Shown here one piece after another: positions 8,614-14,783 of a DNA stretch of 38,886 nucleotides. Both the position numbers and the translations under genes were made by a program. The notes under the pieces are model-generated. The model searched no databases. It saw only the letters and a program-made list of their open reading frames with translations, and was not told the origin of the DNA. The first letter of the stretch is position 1. Each line of letters opens with the position of its first letter. This DNA comes from a virus: positions 1 to 38,886 of IMG/VR virus record IMGVR_UViG_3300021963_000292, one strand, 5' to 3'.

Positions 8614-9045
8614 TTAGTTTCCTTTTGGCGTATAAGCGCCGCGCTCACTCAAGTATACAATGGCCCGATAAAGAATATCCGTACTTTCTCTCGCGTGCCC
8701 TAGAACCAAATTACACTTAGAACAAAGTATGCCGCGAACCTCTCCCGTCTCATGGTTGTGGTCAACGACAACTGGTCTCTTTCCTCTATACTCTAATGTG
8801 TCAGGTATTTCTACCTTACAAATGGCGCAAGCAAAATTCTGGCTGGCGATGATGGTTTGATACTCATCGACGCTAATACCATATCGCTGCTTGAGATTGT
8901 GGGCGTGGTGGTAATCTGGGCGTGAGGCTCTGAGGCGGCGCTGGGTTTCAAGCAGGCATGATTTGCAGGCGCGCTTGTAGGAATAGAAGTTGTCAGTCGG
9001 CTGTTCCTCGCCGCATTTGTGACAAGTCTTAGTTTCCAAGGGCAC
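8614..9045 (-). CDS. Recombination endonuclease VII-like HNH nuclease
   Basis: The protein has 143 aa. It carries paired zinc cysteines (CHKCGEEQ and CKSCLLE near the N-terminus, CAICKVEIPD in the middle) and the core VVVDHNHETGEVRGILCSKCN, the His-Asn-His and zinc layout of T4 endonuclease VII relatives. Such enzymes cut branched DNA and help terminase. Its place directly after large terminase fits this. The longest frame starts at GTG 9045, but a TTG at 9039 is better spaced from AGGGAG. The start is therefore uncertain by two codons. Confidence 0.85.
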   Translation of the reverse strand: MPLETKTCHKCGEEQPTDNFYSYKRACKSCLLETQRRLRASRPDYHHAHNLKQRYGISVDEYQTIIASQNFACAICKVEIPDTLEYRGKRPVVVDHNHETGEVRGILCSKCNLVLGHARESTDILYRAIVYLSERGAYTPKGN

Positions 9046-9250
9046 GCTCCCTGTGGATAACTATACACTAAAGTTCGTAGAAACGCAAAAAACGGGGTGG
9101 CGGCGTTCCAAACGAAAAAGGAGCATCATCTCGTTTAGTCGCTATTATCGGCCTAGCCGCGCGCACCCCAGTCTGCCCAATGATGTCCGGCAGGAGAGGG
9201 AGAGAGAAACCTGCCGGACAATAACTATTTATATATTTACAAATAAAATG
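9046..9250. other. Gap between terminase and endonuclease genes
   Basis: This 205-bp stretch inside the late block has no credible gene. It contains the hairpin at 9185-9219, an AT-rich segment (9220-9250) just downstream of the terminase stop on the minus strand, and otherwise nothing recognised. Confidence 0.6.
9185..9219. other. Perfect 10-bp hairpin with purine-rich loop
   Basis: GTCCGGCAGG at 9185-9194 pairs perfectly with CCTGCCGGAC at 9210-9219 around a 15-nt AG-rich loop. There is no T-run on either strand, so a simple intrinsic terminator is unlikely. It may be an RNA-processing or mRNA-stability element between terminase and the endonuclease gene. Confidence 0.6.
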
Positions 9251-10723
9251 TCAAACGACGCCGCGTATATTTCGGCGCAGCGCACCCGTCTTATTGGCCA
9301 TTGCATATCCGTGCATTATAGTTGACACATCGGTGGCTAGGCACAGGCAGAGAGCATCCGCTTTATCTGGCGATGGGAGGCCGCGCTTCTTCATGCTCTC
9401 CTTACTCTCGACTTGCATCTTGCCAGACGACGTAAAGGTATAGCGCGGTGACGCCAACTCGGCGAACAACTGCTCATCCTTCGGTATCTTTACATCGCGG
9501 TTGCCAAGCCACGCTTTACATTTGAACCACAATTCGGCGCGTAGGTTGGCGTAAGTCCCTTTCAGCGCCGGGCTTTCGGCGACGTTGATCCCTCGTGCTG
9601 GTAGACCTAATTCACGCAGGCGATCCAAGACGCCAGCCCCAAGCCCGATACTATCAACCAATATCTCGACAGGTTGTTCCGAAGGTGGCAGTGCCTCATA
9701 CTCGGCCACGACTGCGCCCGTAAGCTGCATCAGGTCGAGACCTTTCCAAGTCTGTATCTCTTCGACAACTGGTCCGCGCCGCTTGGCCAACGCAGACGCA
9801 TCGGACCCCATACGCGCAACGTCGAGACCCCACACACTTTTCGTCTGCTTTGCAATTTTAATTTCGCGGTTCATGGCTCCGTCAATCAACTCAACAGGGA
9901 TAACCGTATCTTCTTCGCGTGGCGGGAAGTTGCCCAGAACGCGAACATGGTAAGCTGGACTGTCCTCGCCATAACGTAATTGCATTTCTTTGACGAAAGC
10001 CTCTGATACGCGAGGGCTATCGACGCAACTAACGTGAAAGGTTTTCCACTCTCCTTTAAGGCGATTATGCGTATCGTAGAACAATCCGCTATTCCGGGTA
10101 GGGTTCCCAAGAAGTAGCGTGGTCGCGTTATGTCCCGACATAGAACCGGACGCGGCTTCGTACACACTCTCTGGAATACCTGAGGCTTCGTCGGCGACAA
10201 GCAATACGTTGTCGGCGTGGATACCCTGCAACGCTTCTGGCGTTTCAGCGCGGCTCGTTCTGGCGGAGATAAATGCTTCACTGGCTGCGGCCTTCAATTC
10301 AATGCGGTCGGCTTTGACTTCGATCAAGGTTTTAAGAACATCAGGAAGTTCATTCACCCATCGCTTCAGTTCCGCGAACATCGCATCGAACAACTGTGCG
10401 GATGTCGGCGCAGTCACGACCACCTTCACGGGATACCGCGTCAGGAAGTAATGCAGCATGGCCCAGCTTGCGGCTGTTGATTTGCCCACACCGTGGCCGG
10501 AGCGCACGCTGATCCTGCGGTTCCCGGCGCTGATCGCTTTAAGAAACTCGATCTGCCAAGGGTCTGGCTTCGTCCGGAGAATATCGCGCACGAACCCAAC
10601 GGGATCATCACGATACTTCTTTAGGAACACCAGAAAGAAGTTTGGCGATTGTTGGCTGCTCGTCGATAGCAGTTCGGCTGCCTCTTTAGCGGCGCGTTCT
10701 GGACTGGTTCTTGGCTTAGACAT
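9251..10723 (-). CDS. terL: Terminase large subunit
   Basis: The protein has 490 aa and is the ATP-driven DNA-packaging motor and headful nuclease. It shows Walker A RSGHGVGKS (residues 74-82), Walker B VLLVADE (173-179), a coupling-type LLLGNPT (about 203-209), and nuclease motifs starting WGLDVARMGSDAS with Asp301. DSIGLGAG and SPDKADALC complete the RNase H-like nuclease. The start follows GGGAGACGCTA and overlaps the recombinase stop by 8 nt. The partner small subunit is encoded 3.2 kb away on the other strand, an unusual separation. Confidence 0.96.
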   Translation of the reverse strand: MSKPRTSPERAAKEAAELLSTSSQQSPNFFLVFLKKYRDDPVGFVRDILRTKPDPWQIEFLKAISAGNRRISVRSGHGVGKSTAASWAMLHYFLTRYPVKVVVTAPTSAQLFDAMFAELKRWVNELPDVLKTLIEVKADRIELKAAASEAFISARTSRAETPEALQGIHADNVLLVADEASGIPESVYEAASGSMSGHNATTLLLGNPTRNSGLFYDTHNRLKGEWKTFHVSCVDSPRVSEAFVKEMQLRYGEDSPAYHVRVLGNFPPREEDTVIPVELIDGAMNREIKIAKQTKSVWGLDVARMGSDASALAKRRGPVVEEIQTWKGLDLMQLTGAVVAEYEALPPSEQPVEILVDSIGLGAGVLDRLRELGLPARGINVAESPALKGTYANLRAELWFKCKAWLGNRDVKIPKDEQLFAELASPRYTFTSSGKMQVESKESMKKRGLPSPDKADALCLCLATDVSTIMHGYAMANKTGALRRNIRGVV

Positions 10724-11390
10724 TAGCGTCTCCCTTCAATATACGGTAAACGGTTTGATGGCTGACTTCAATACCATGCTTCTTAGCTATGATCTTGGTG
10801 ATGTCACGGGAACTATAGCCCTTCAGCTTGGCGACCTTCATCGTCATAATGCTATCCTGCTGCTCGGTATCGACAACCAGCCGCGCCTTGCGGCCTGTGC
10901 CAACCTTCTTATACCCATAGGGAACCTTGCCGCCGCAGAAACCGCCAGCGTCCTTCTTGGCGCGCTTGCCAGCGATGACGCGCTCCTTAATCCGCCGACG
11001 CTCTTCACCGCTGAACACGGCCATGATCTCAAGCATGAAGCGGCCGTTCGGGTTGGCCCGATCCATCACATTGCCATATCCGTTGATAATCAAATTGATA
11101 CCGAGGTCTTCCCAGTCCCCAATCACGTTCAATGCATCACGGGCATCGCGGAACATACGATCTAATTTGGATACGATGACTGTGTCGTTTTGGCGCAGGA
11201 ACGCCAGCTTGCAGCCTTCTTCCCGGCGGAACAGTGGGATCGCCCCGGACACGCCCTTCTCTTCATAAATATGGTCGAGTTCCAGATTGTGTGTGAGCGC
11301 GATGCCTTGGATTTGGCGTGCCTGATCGTCCAGACTGGTATTCTCCACCTGATCCTCGGTCGAGACCCGCGTGTAACCGTAAACTGCCAT
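10716..11390 (-). CDS. Serine recombinase of resolvase/invertase size
   Basis: The protein has 224 aa. The N-terminal catalytic domain begins MAVYGYTRVSTEDQ with the nucleophile at Ser10 and continues with VIVSKLDRMFRDARD and ERRRIKERVIAGKRAKK, as in resolvase-family enzymes. A C-terminal Hin-like helix-turn-helix ends SHQTVYRILKGDA. The size fits resolvases and invertases, not large serine integrases. It is the first gene of the late block, with GGGAG before its ATG. Repeated ACTGTTACA motifs lie just upstream and could be its sites. Target and role (resolution, inversion or regulation) are unknown. Confidence 0.9.
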   Translation of the reverse strand: MAVYGYTRVSTEDQVENTSLDDQARQIQGIALTHNLELDHIYEEKGVSGAIPLFRREEGCKLAFLRQNDTVIVSKLDRMFRDARDALNVIGDWEDLGINLIINGYGNVMDRANPNGRFMLEIMAVFSGEERRRIKERVIAGKRAKKDAGGFCGGKVPYGYKKVGTGRKARLVVDTEQQDSIMTMKVAKLKGYSSRDITKIIAKKHGIEVSHQTVYRILKGDANV

Positions 11391-11419
11391 GACGTAAAAC
11401 TCCCGTTTTTTGTTTGTGC

Positions 11420-11657
11420 AGCACTGTTACAGGATACTGTTACATATTTGCAAGCGGAAAATTCATAATTTTTTTTTTCGGGATTATGTTAAATCCAAGG
11501 ATACCGGGGGTGGGGTCGGCCAAATCGATCTGCGTCAAGTTGTACACGCACGCGCCCCCCGTGTGCGCGCCCCCCGGGGGGTGTGTGCGCGTGCCCGCGC
11601 GCGAGCGCACACGTCAAAAACCACGGTTTTCTGCGGTTTTTTGGGTGTAACAGTGCT
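11420..11657. repeat. Inverted repeat AGCACTGTTACA flanking a 214-bp segment
   Basis: AGCACTGTTACA at 11420-11431 has an exact inverted copy at 11646-11657. A third partial copy, ACTGTTACA, lies at 11436-11444 in direct orientation. The copies are close to the serine recombinase start. They could be recombinase binding sites, operators, or chance repeats of moderate length. Confidence 0.6.
11560..11613. repeat. GC-rich inverted repeats
   Basis: CGTGTGCGC at 11560-11568 pairs with GCGCACACG at 11605-11613. Between them lies the perfect palindrome CCCCCCGGGGGG (11570-11581). The region could fold into a strong structure on either strand. It may isolate the two divergent transcription units. 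Confidence 0.5.
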
Positions 11658-11730
11658 CTAGTGACGGAACAAATGGCGGCAGAGGCACGCTAGACGCGGC
11701 TATGCGGCGGTGTGCCGGGAAGCCTCTAGA

Positions 11731-11813
11731 GCGGAACCGATAGCCGCACCAGATTGATTGCATATTGAACCAAAGCGGAACCGATAGCCTATTGCAAAGC
11801 GGAACGCATAGCC
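11731..11813. repeat. Three direct repeats of GCGGAACCGATAGCC
   Basis: Copies start at 11731, 11775 and 11799 (the last is GCGGAACGCATAGCC), the latter two preceded by AAA. GCGGCTATGC at 11696-11705 is an inverted match to the end of the third copy. They lie 40-120 bp before the first gene of the accessory operon, which ends in an Xre-like gene. An operator array is the likeliest reading. Confidence 0.6.
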
Positions 11814-11853
11814 GCATTAGGCGTTTAGGCAATCAAGCCGAAAGGGAAAGACA

Positions 11854-11961
11854 ATGCTTTATTTTGCGTTCTATTCACTACTAGCGGCCGGGCTTGCGCT
11901 TGGCGTCTATGGCGTCATTGACGCGGTTCGCAATTATAAGGGGCCGCGCAATGTCCGATAA
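11854..11961 (+). CDS. 35-aa single-span membrane peptide
   Basis: MLYFAFYSLLAAGLALGVYG is followed by VIDAVRNYKGPRNVR, giving one hydrophobic span (residues 1-20) and a positively charged tail, so the N-terminus is probably outside. AAAGGGAAAGACA precedes the ATG, the same ribosome-site style as the other genes of this operon. It overlaps the next gene by 11 nt. The function is unknown. Short length makes the call less certain, but spacing and coupling support it. Confidence 0.6.
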   Translation: MLYFAFYSLLAAGLALGVYGVIDAVRNYKGPRNVR

Positions 11962-12136
11962 AATCGCCCTCTATCAGCGCAACGCCTATAGCTATTTGTT
12001 GCGCAATGGCGTTGCAATGCGTGACTTGGATGACGCCTTGCGGGCTTGCCCTATCGCGTCGGAATTCAACGGCGCGGCCTACTATTATCCAGACGATTTA
12101 GACGCAATCGCGGACGTATACGCGGACCGTATATAA
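11951..12136 (+). CDS. 61-aa protein of the accessory operon
   Basis: The protein starts MSDKIALYQRNAYSYLLRNG and contains YYYPDDLDAIADVYADR. It is acidic, probably helical, and has no recognised motif. The ATG at 11951 is chosen because AAGGGG lies 8 nt upstream and the longer in-frame extension overlaps the membrane peptide gene. It is followed within 22 nt by the cysteine-rich 226-aa gene. Confidence 0.65.
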   Translation: MSDKIALYQRNAYSYLLRNGVAMRDLDDALRACPIASEFNGAAYYYPDDLDAIADVYADRI

Positions 12137-12155
12137 GGGAAAGGGAAAGGGAAAG
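12135..12155 (+). promoter_or_regulatory. Tandem ribosome-binding repeats
   Basis: Three AAGGGA units stand in tandem just before the ATG at 12159. The same AGGGAAAG style precedes the genes at 11854, 12857 and 13261. The triple copy may increase initiation or reflect slippage of a repeat. Confidence 0.6.
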
Positions 12156-12158
12156 ACA

Positions 12159-12839
12159 ATGGTTTACCAAATCGCTTTTACGCGCGTTTCGCGCAACGCA
12201 AAGACGGGGCCGATCCCGGTGACAACCACAAGCGCGGAAACATGCCCCGACGCGTGCCCGCTAAAGAAAAACGGCTGTTATGCCGACAATGGGCCGCTCG
12301 GCTTGTTTTGGCGTAAAGTAACGGAAAGAAAGGCTGGCATGGCATGGCAAGCCGCGCTTAATGAGATAACCAAATTGCCCAAGGGCACGCTATGGCGTCA
12401 CAACCAATCGGGCGATTTGCCCGGTGACGGTGACGCAATTAGTTTTACGGCCCTTGATCAATTAGTTGGTGCTAATAAGGGCAAGCGCGGCTTTACGTAT
12501 ACGCACAAGCCCTTGCGCGATATGGCGGATCAATTGGCTATTCTGGCCTCAAATAAGGCCGGTTTTACAATCAATCTTTCCGCGAATAATTTGGCGCATG
12601 CGGACAGATTAGCCGCGTTGCAAATCGCGCCGGTTGTTGTTGTTTTGCCGGCGGATCAAAAAACCGCGACAAAAACGCCCGAGGGGCGCGCCGTTGCTAT
12701 CTGCCCGGCGACGATATCCGACGATATTGATTGCGCGCGTTGCGGCCTTTGCGCCGTTGCAAATCGCAAAGCAATTATCGGCTTTCCGGCGCATGGCGCG
12801 GCAAAGCGCAAAGCCGAAAAAATCGCACTAGCCGCATAA
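12159..12839 (+). CDS. Cysteine-rich accessory protein of unknown function
   Basis: The protein has 226 aa. Cys29, Cys33 and Cys40 (ETCPDACPLKKNGCYAD) and Cys182, Cys192, Cys195, Cys198 (ICPATISDDIDCARCGLCA) form two clusters that could bind zinc or an iron-sulfur centre. Between them lie LWRHNQSGDLPGDGDAISF and GKRGFTYTHKPLRDM. The TCP..C..CYA start and W-x-N-x-S/GD element recall the phage gp88-type families of unknown function (recalled resemblance only). It is the largest gene of the accessory operon. The C-terminus is basic. Confidence 0.8.
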   Translation: MVYQIAFTRVSRNAKTGPIPVTTTSAETCPDACPLKKNGCYADNGPLGLFWRKVTERKAGMAWQAALNEITKLPKGTLWRHNQSGDLPGDGDAISFTALDQLVGANKGKRGFTYTHKPLRDMADQLAILASNKAGFTINLSANNLAHADRLAALQIAPVVVVLPADQKTATKTPEGRAVAICPATISDDIDCARCGLCAVANRKAIIGFPAHGAAKRKAEKIALAA

Positions 12840-12856
12840 AAGGGAAAGGATCCACA

Positions 12857-13096
12857 ATGGCACGTACACTAGACGCAATTGCCCGCGATATCCGGGCGGA
12901 TTGGAAAAAGCCCTATTTTGGCGCGGTTCCCTATTTGCAGGCAATGATAGGCCTGCAATCAATTGACGATAAATTCGGCTTTGATGACGCGCGCGGGATT
13001 GTACTTTACTTCCTAAGCAACGCGACAACGTGGCGCGGGGAAAAGGCAAAGGCAATAAAGGCGGAATTGAAAGGGCTTCTAAATGGCAAAGCTTGA
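12857..13096 (+). CDS. 79-aa conserved accessory protein
   Basis: The protein starts MARTLDAIARDIRADWKKPY and contains VLYFLSNATTWRGEKAKAIK. Similar small proteins occur on plasmids and phages of proteobacteria, without a known role (recalled). The ATG at 12857 follows AGGGAAAGGATCCACA. The last 14 nt overlap the next gene, indicating coupled translation. It is basic at the C-terminus and probably helical. Confidence 0.72.
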   Translation: MARTLDAIARDIRADWKKPYFGAVPYLQAMIGLQSIDDKFGFDDARGIVLYFLSNATTWRGEKAKAIKAELKGLLNGKA

Positions 13097-13268
13097 CGAA
13101 AAGGCAATTCAAGCGATTGCCGATAACCTAGCAGCGGAAGCCCTATCCCGTGCCGCTTTGTTAAAGGCACAAGCCCGGCGCAAAGGGATAGAGCTAGAGC
13201 ATATTGAAGCGGTCAACGCGGCTATTCTCGCAATGCTTTGCGAGGGAAAGGGCAAGCTAAATGGATAA
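13083..13268 (+). CDS. 61-aa helical accessory protein
   Basis: The protein starts MAKLDEKAIQAIADNLAAEA and is almost entirely predicted helix with alternating charged and Ala residues, ending GKGKLNG. GAAAGGG lies before the ATG inside the upstream gene. It overlaps the 79-aa gene by 14 nt and the Xre-like gene by 8 nt, so all three are translationally linked. No motif identifies a function. Confidence 0.65.
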   Translation: MAKLDEKAIQAIADNLAAEALSRAALLKAQARRKGIELEHIEAVNAAILAMLCEGKGKLNG

Positions 13269-13428
13269 AGAGCAATTTAAAGCGGCACGCGTAAAGCTTG
13301 GCTTGACGCAAGAACAAATGGCGGAAGCCTTAGGCCTCAATTCAAGCCGAATGATTAGGCAATATGAAAGCGGCCGCGTGCCGATTAGGGAAACGATAGA
13401 AAAGCTTGTGGAATTGCTTTTGCGATAA
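13261..13428 (+). CDS. Xre/Cro-type helix-turn-helix protein
   Basis: The protein has 55 aa: MDKEQFKAARVKLGLTQEQM, then AEALGLNSSRMIRQYESGRV. This is a minimal Cro/CI-type HTH with the usual LTQEQMAEALG helix 2 and SSRMIRQYESG recognition region. It is the last gene of the accessory operon and is followed by a strong terminator. It probably represses its own operon, perhaps through the repeats at 11731-11813. At 55 aa it lacks a dimerisation or effector domain. Confidence 0.82.
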   Translation: MDKEQFKAARVKLGLTQEQMAEALGLNSSRMIRQYESGRVPIRETIEKLVELLLR

Positions 13429-13449
13429 ACGATAACAGACAGAACAACC

Positions 13450-13476
13450 GGGCGGCCATTGTGCCGCCCTTTTTTT
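13450..13476 (+). terminator. Rho-independent terminator of the accessory operon
   Basis: A perfect GGGCGGC / GCCGCCC stem (13450-13456 and 13463-13469) with a 6-nt loop is followed by seven T residues. It lies 21 nt after the Xre-like gene. Confidence 0.93.
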
Positions 13477-13570
13477 ATGCCCGGCCATGATAGCCTTTAG
13501 GCCCGGCCGTTGCGCGCCTAGCGTCGCCCAATAAAGCGGGCCATTTAAAAGCCCGTAGAGGGCAGAAACA

Positions 13571-13810
13571 ATGCGGGCGGCTATAGTATACCCAAATGAT
13601 GCAAATCGCGCTCTAGAGGCCTTTAAAACGGCTTTTAGGGCCATGCCTGCTATTTATTGGCCCTTTGCGGTTCTTGCTTTCGCAATTCATCCCATTTGGT
13701 TGTCAATTCCGTTCACCCTTAGCGGCATGGCCCGGCTTGTGCGCCTATGCATTAGAACCGCGCGCCTATGCGCGGGCGCGGGCGTGCGCATGATGCGCGC
13801 GCGCCTGTAG
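13571..13810 (+). CDS. Small membrane protein
   Basis: The protein has 79 aa. A hydrophobic stretch covers about residues 26-53 (AMPAIYWPFAVLAFAIHPIW then LSIPFTLSG), followed by an Arg- and Cys-rich tail. GAGGG lies 9 nt before the ATG. It stands alone after the terminator and before small terminase. Composition resembles the accessory operon. The function is unknown, and the call rests on ribosome site and a coherent membrane segment. Confidence 0.5.
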   Translation: MRAAIVYPNDANRALEAFKTAFRAMPAIYWPFAVLAFAIHPIWLSIPFTLSGMARLVRLCIRTARLCAGAGVRMMRARL

Positions 13811-13834
13811 ACGCGCACGCGCGTAGCGGGTATT

Positions 13835-13862
13835 TTGAAAAAACTGGCATTCGATCTAATTT
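13835..13862 (+). promoter_or_regulatory. Candidate sigma70-like promoter for small terminase
   Basis: TTGAAA (13835-13840) and TAATTT (13857-13862) are separated by 16 nt, in an AT-rich stretch 54 nt before the small terminase start. The -35 matches five of six consensus bases. The -10 is weak. Confidence 0.4.
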
Positions 13863-13915
13863 GGTCAGAAATAGTTTTAAACGGTTTTTCAAAATTCTTT
13901 TTATAGGCAGGCATC

Positions 13916-14440
13916 ATGGCTGGACATATTAAACGTCGCACAATTGCATCCAACTTGGATAAGGTCGGCGAGAGTACGCTTTTAGAGAAGATCGCGTCGG
14001 GAATGACGATGGCGGGGTTGGCGCGGGAACTGCGCATCAGCAATCTTTCTCTCTACCATTGGATTAGGAAAGATGCCGACCGTGAAGAGCGGTTCCGGCA
14101 AGCACGATCCTTGGCGGCGGAGACATGGGCGGACGAATGTCTCGACATCGCAGACGCGGCGGACCATGTGTCGGCCAATGCAGATCGCCTCAAGATCGAG
14201 ACACGCAAATGGCTGGCGGGTGTGACAGCACCTGACAAGTTCCAAGCCAAGCCGACCACAGCGGTCCAAGTCAACGTAAACCAACTTCACCTTGATGCAC
14301 TGAGGCAGCTAAACTTGGCGGGGAGTGATACCTCATCTGATCACACCCTCATCGAGGAACAACCCGTCATCGAGATCAAACAAGTCGGCTCTCATAACCT
14401 CGATGCGGACGACTTACCCGATGTCTTTGACGACGATTAA
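13916..14440 (+). CDS. terS: Terminase small subunit-like DNA-packaging protein
   Basis: The protein has 174 aa. A helix-turn-helix at about 32-52 (MAGLARELRISNLSLYHWIR) is followed by ERFRQARSLAAETWADECLD and IADAADHVSANADRLKIETR, the pattern of the short phage TerS-like family that recognises packaging sites. The C-terminus is acidic (DADDLPDVFDDD). It lies on the strand opposite large terminase. The large inverted repeat begins 38 nt after its stop and may be its recognition site. The ATG follows AGGCAGG. Confidence 0.82.
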   Translation: MAGHIKRRTIASNLDKVGESTLLEKIASGMTMAGLARELRISNLSLYHWIRKDADREERFRQARSLAAETWADECLDIADAADHVSANADRLKIETRKWLAGVTAPDKFQAKPTTAVQVNVNQLHLDALRQLNLAGSDTSSDHTLIEEQPVIEIKQVGSHNLDADDLPDVFDDD

Positions 14441-14451
14441 CGGAAAACTGC

Positions 14452-14469
14452 AATCCGTGCATGGTTTGG
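14452..14469. repeat. Outlying copy of the CCGTGCA repeat
   Basis: AATCCGTGCATGGTTTGG differs by one base from the perfect 18-bp copies in the adjacent dyad. It has no symmetric partner on the right side. It shows that the element is also used as a direct repeat. Confidence 0.8.
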
Positions 14470-14477
14470 TCTCTTCC

Positions 14478-14759
14478 GGCCGGGTTTGAGAAAATCCGTG
14501 CACGGTTTGGCCTTCTTAAAAATGGCGGTTTTCTGCAATCCGTGCATGGTTGGGCCGGAAGTGCATGGTTTTTTCAAGAACGCTCTATACATTCTGGGTA
14601 TTTACAAACCCTATATATACATATAGATATATAAATACCCCGTGTATAAGGGCCTCTTGGTGGGAAAAGTCGGCACTTCCGGCCCAACCGTGCACCGATG
14701 GCAGTTTTCTGCGGGTTTCCGCTCACACCAAACCGTGCACGGATTTATTAAACCCGGCC
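14478..14759. repeat. Nested inverted-repeat array, candidate origin or packaging site
   Basis: Several inverted pairs share one centre (14618.5). The outer pair is GGCCGGGTTT (14478-14487) with AAACCCGGCC (14750-14759). AATCCGTGCACGGTTTGG (14493-14510) has an exact inverse at 14728-14745. A 30-bp arm (14535-14564) has an inverse at 14673-14702 with three mismatches, including GGGCCGGAAGTGC exact. GGGTATTTA (14596-14604) pairs with TAAATACCC (14632-14640) around an AT-rich core. A degenerate half-copy lies at 14561-14572. Symmetric binding sites around a melting-prone centre are typical of replication origins; a terminase site is the main alternative. Confidence 0.85.
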
Positions 14760-14783
14760 CAACCCGGCCCGAAAGGATTTTAC

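Larger units (their letters stand above)
11391..11853. promoter_or_regulatory. Divergent intergenic region between late block and accessory operon
   Basis: This 463-bp region must hold promoters for the minus-strand late block and the plus-strand accessory operon. No clean -35/-10 pair was found. It contains ACTGTTACA repeats near the recombinase, a T-run at about 11469-11478, a very GC-rich stretch at 11541-11613 and three direct repeats at 11731-11813. Short open frames here lack ribosome sites and are not called. Confidence 0.55.

Noticed and set aside
9307-9316. ATCCGTGCAT, an isolated match to the dyad repeat
   Set aside because: Ten bases inside terminase coding sequence, without partner copies; probably chance.
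10458-11165. Plus-strand open frame across terminase and recombinase starts
   Set aside because: Opposite strand carries two clear genes with catalytic motifs.
11465-11480. T-run as an intrinsic terminator
   Set aside because: No stem precedes it on the plus strand, and on the minus strand it lies upstream of the first gene.
11410-11661. Two overlapping plus-strand open frames in the divergent region
   Set aside because: No ribosome sites and translation through a GC-rich repeat gives low-complexity text.
13342-13644. Minus-strand open frame over the accessory operon terminator
   Set aside because: It reads back through the terminator and the Xre-like gene, with no ribosome site.
14550-14783. 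N-terminal extension of the HNH-AP2 gene through the dyad
   Set aside because: No ribosome site at the upstream start, and the extension has no domain similarity; GTG 14784 is well placed.
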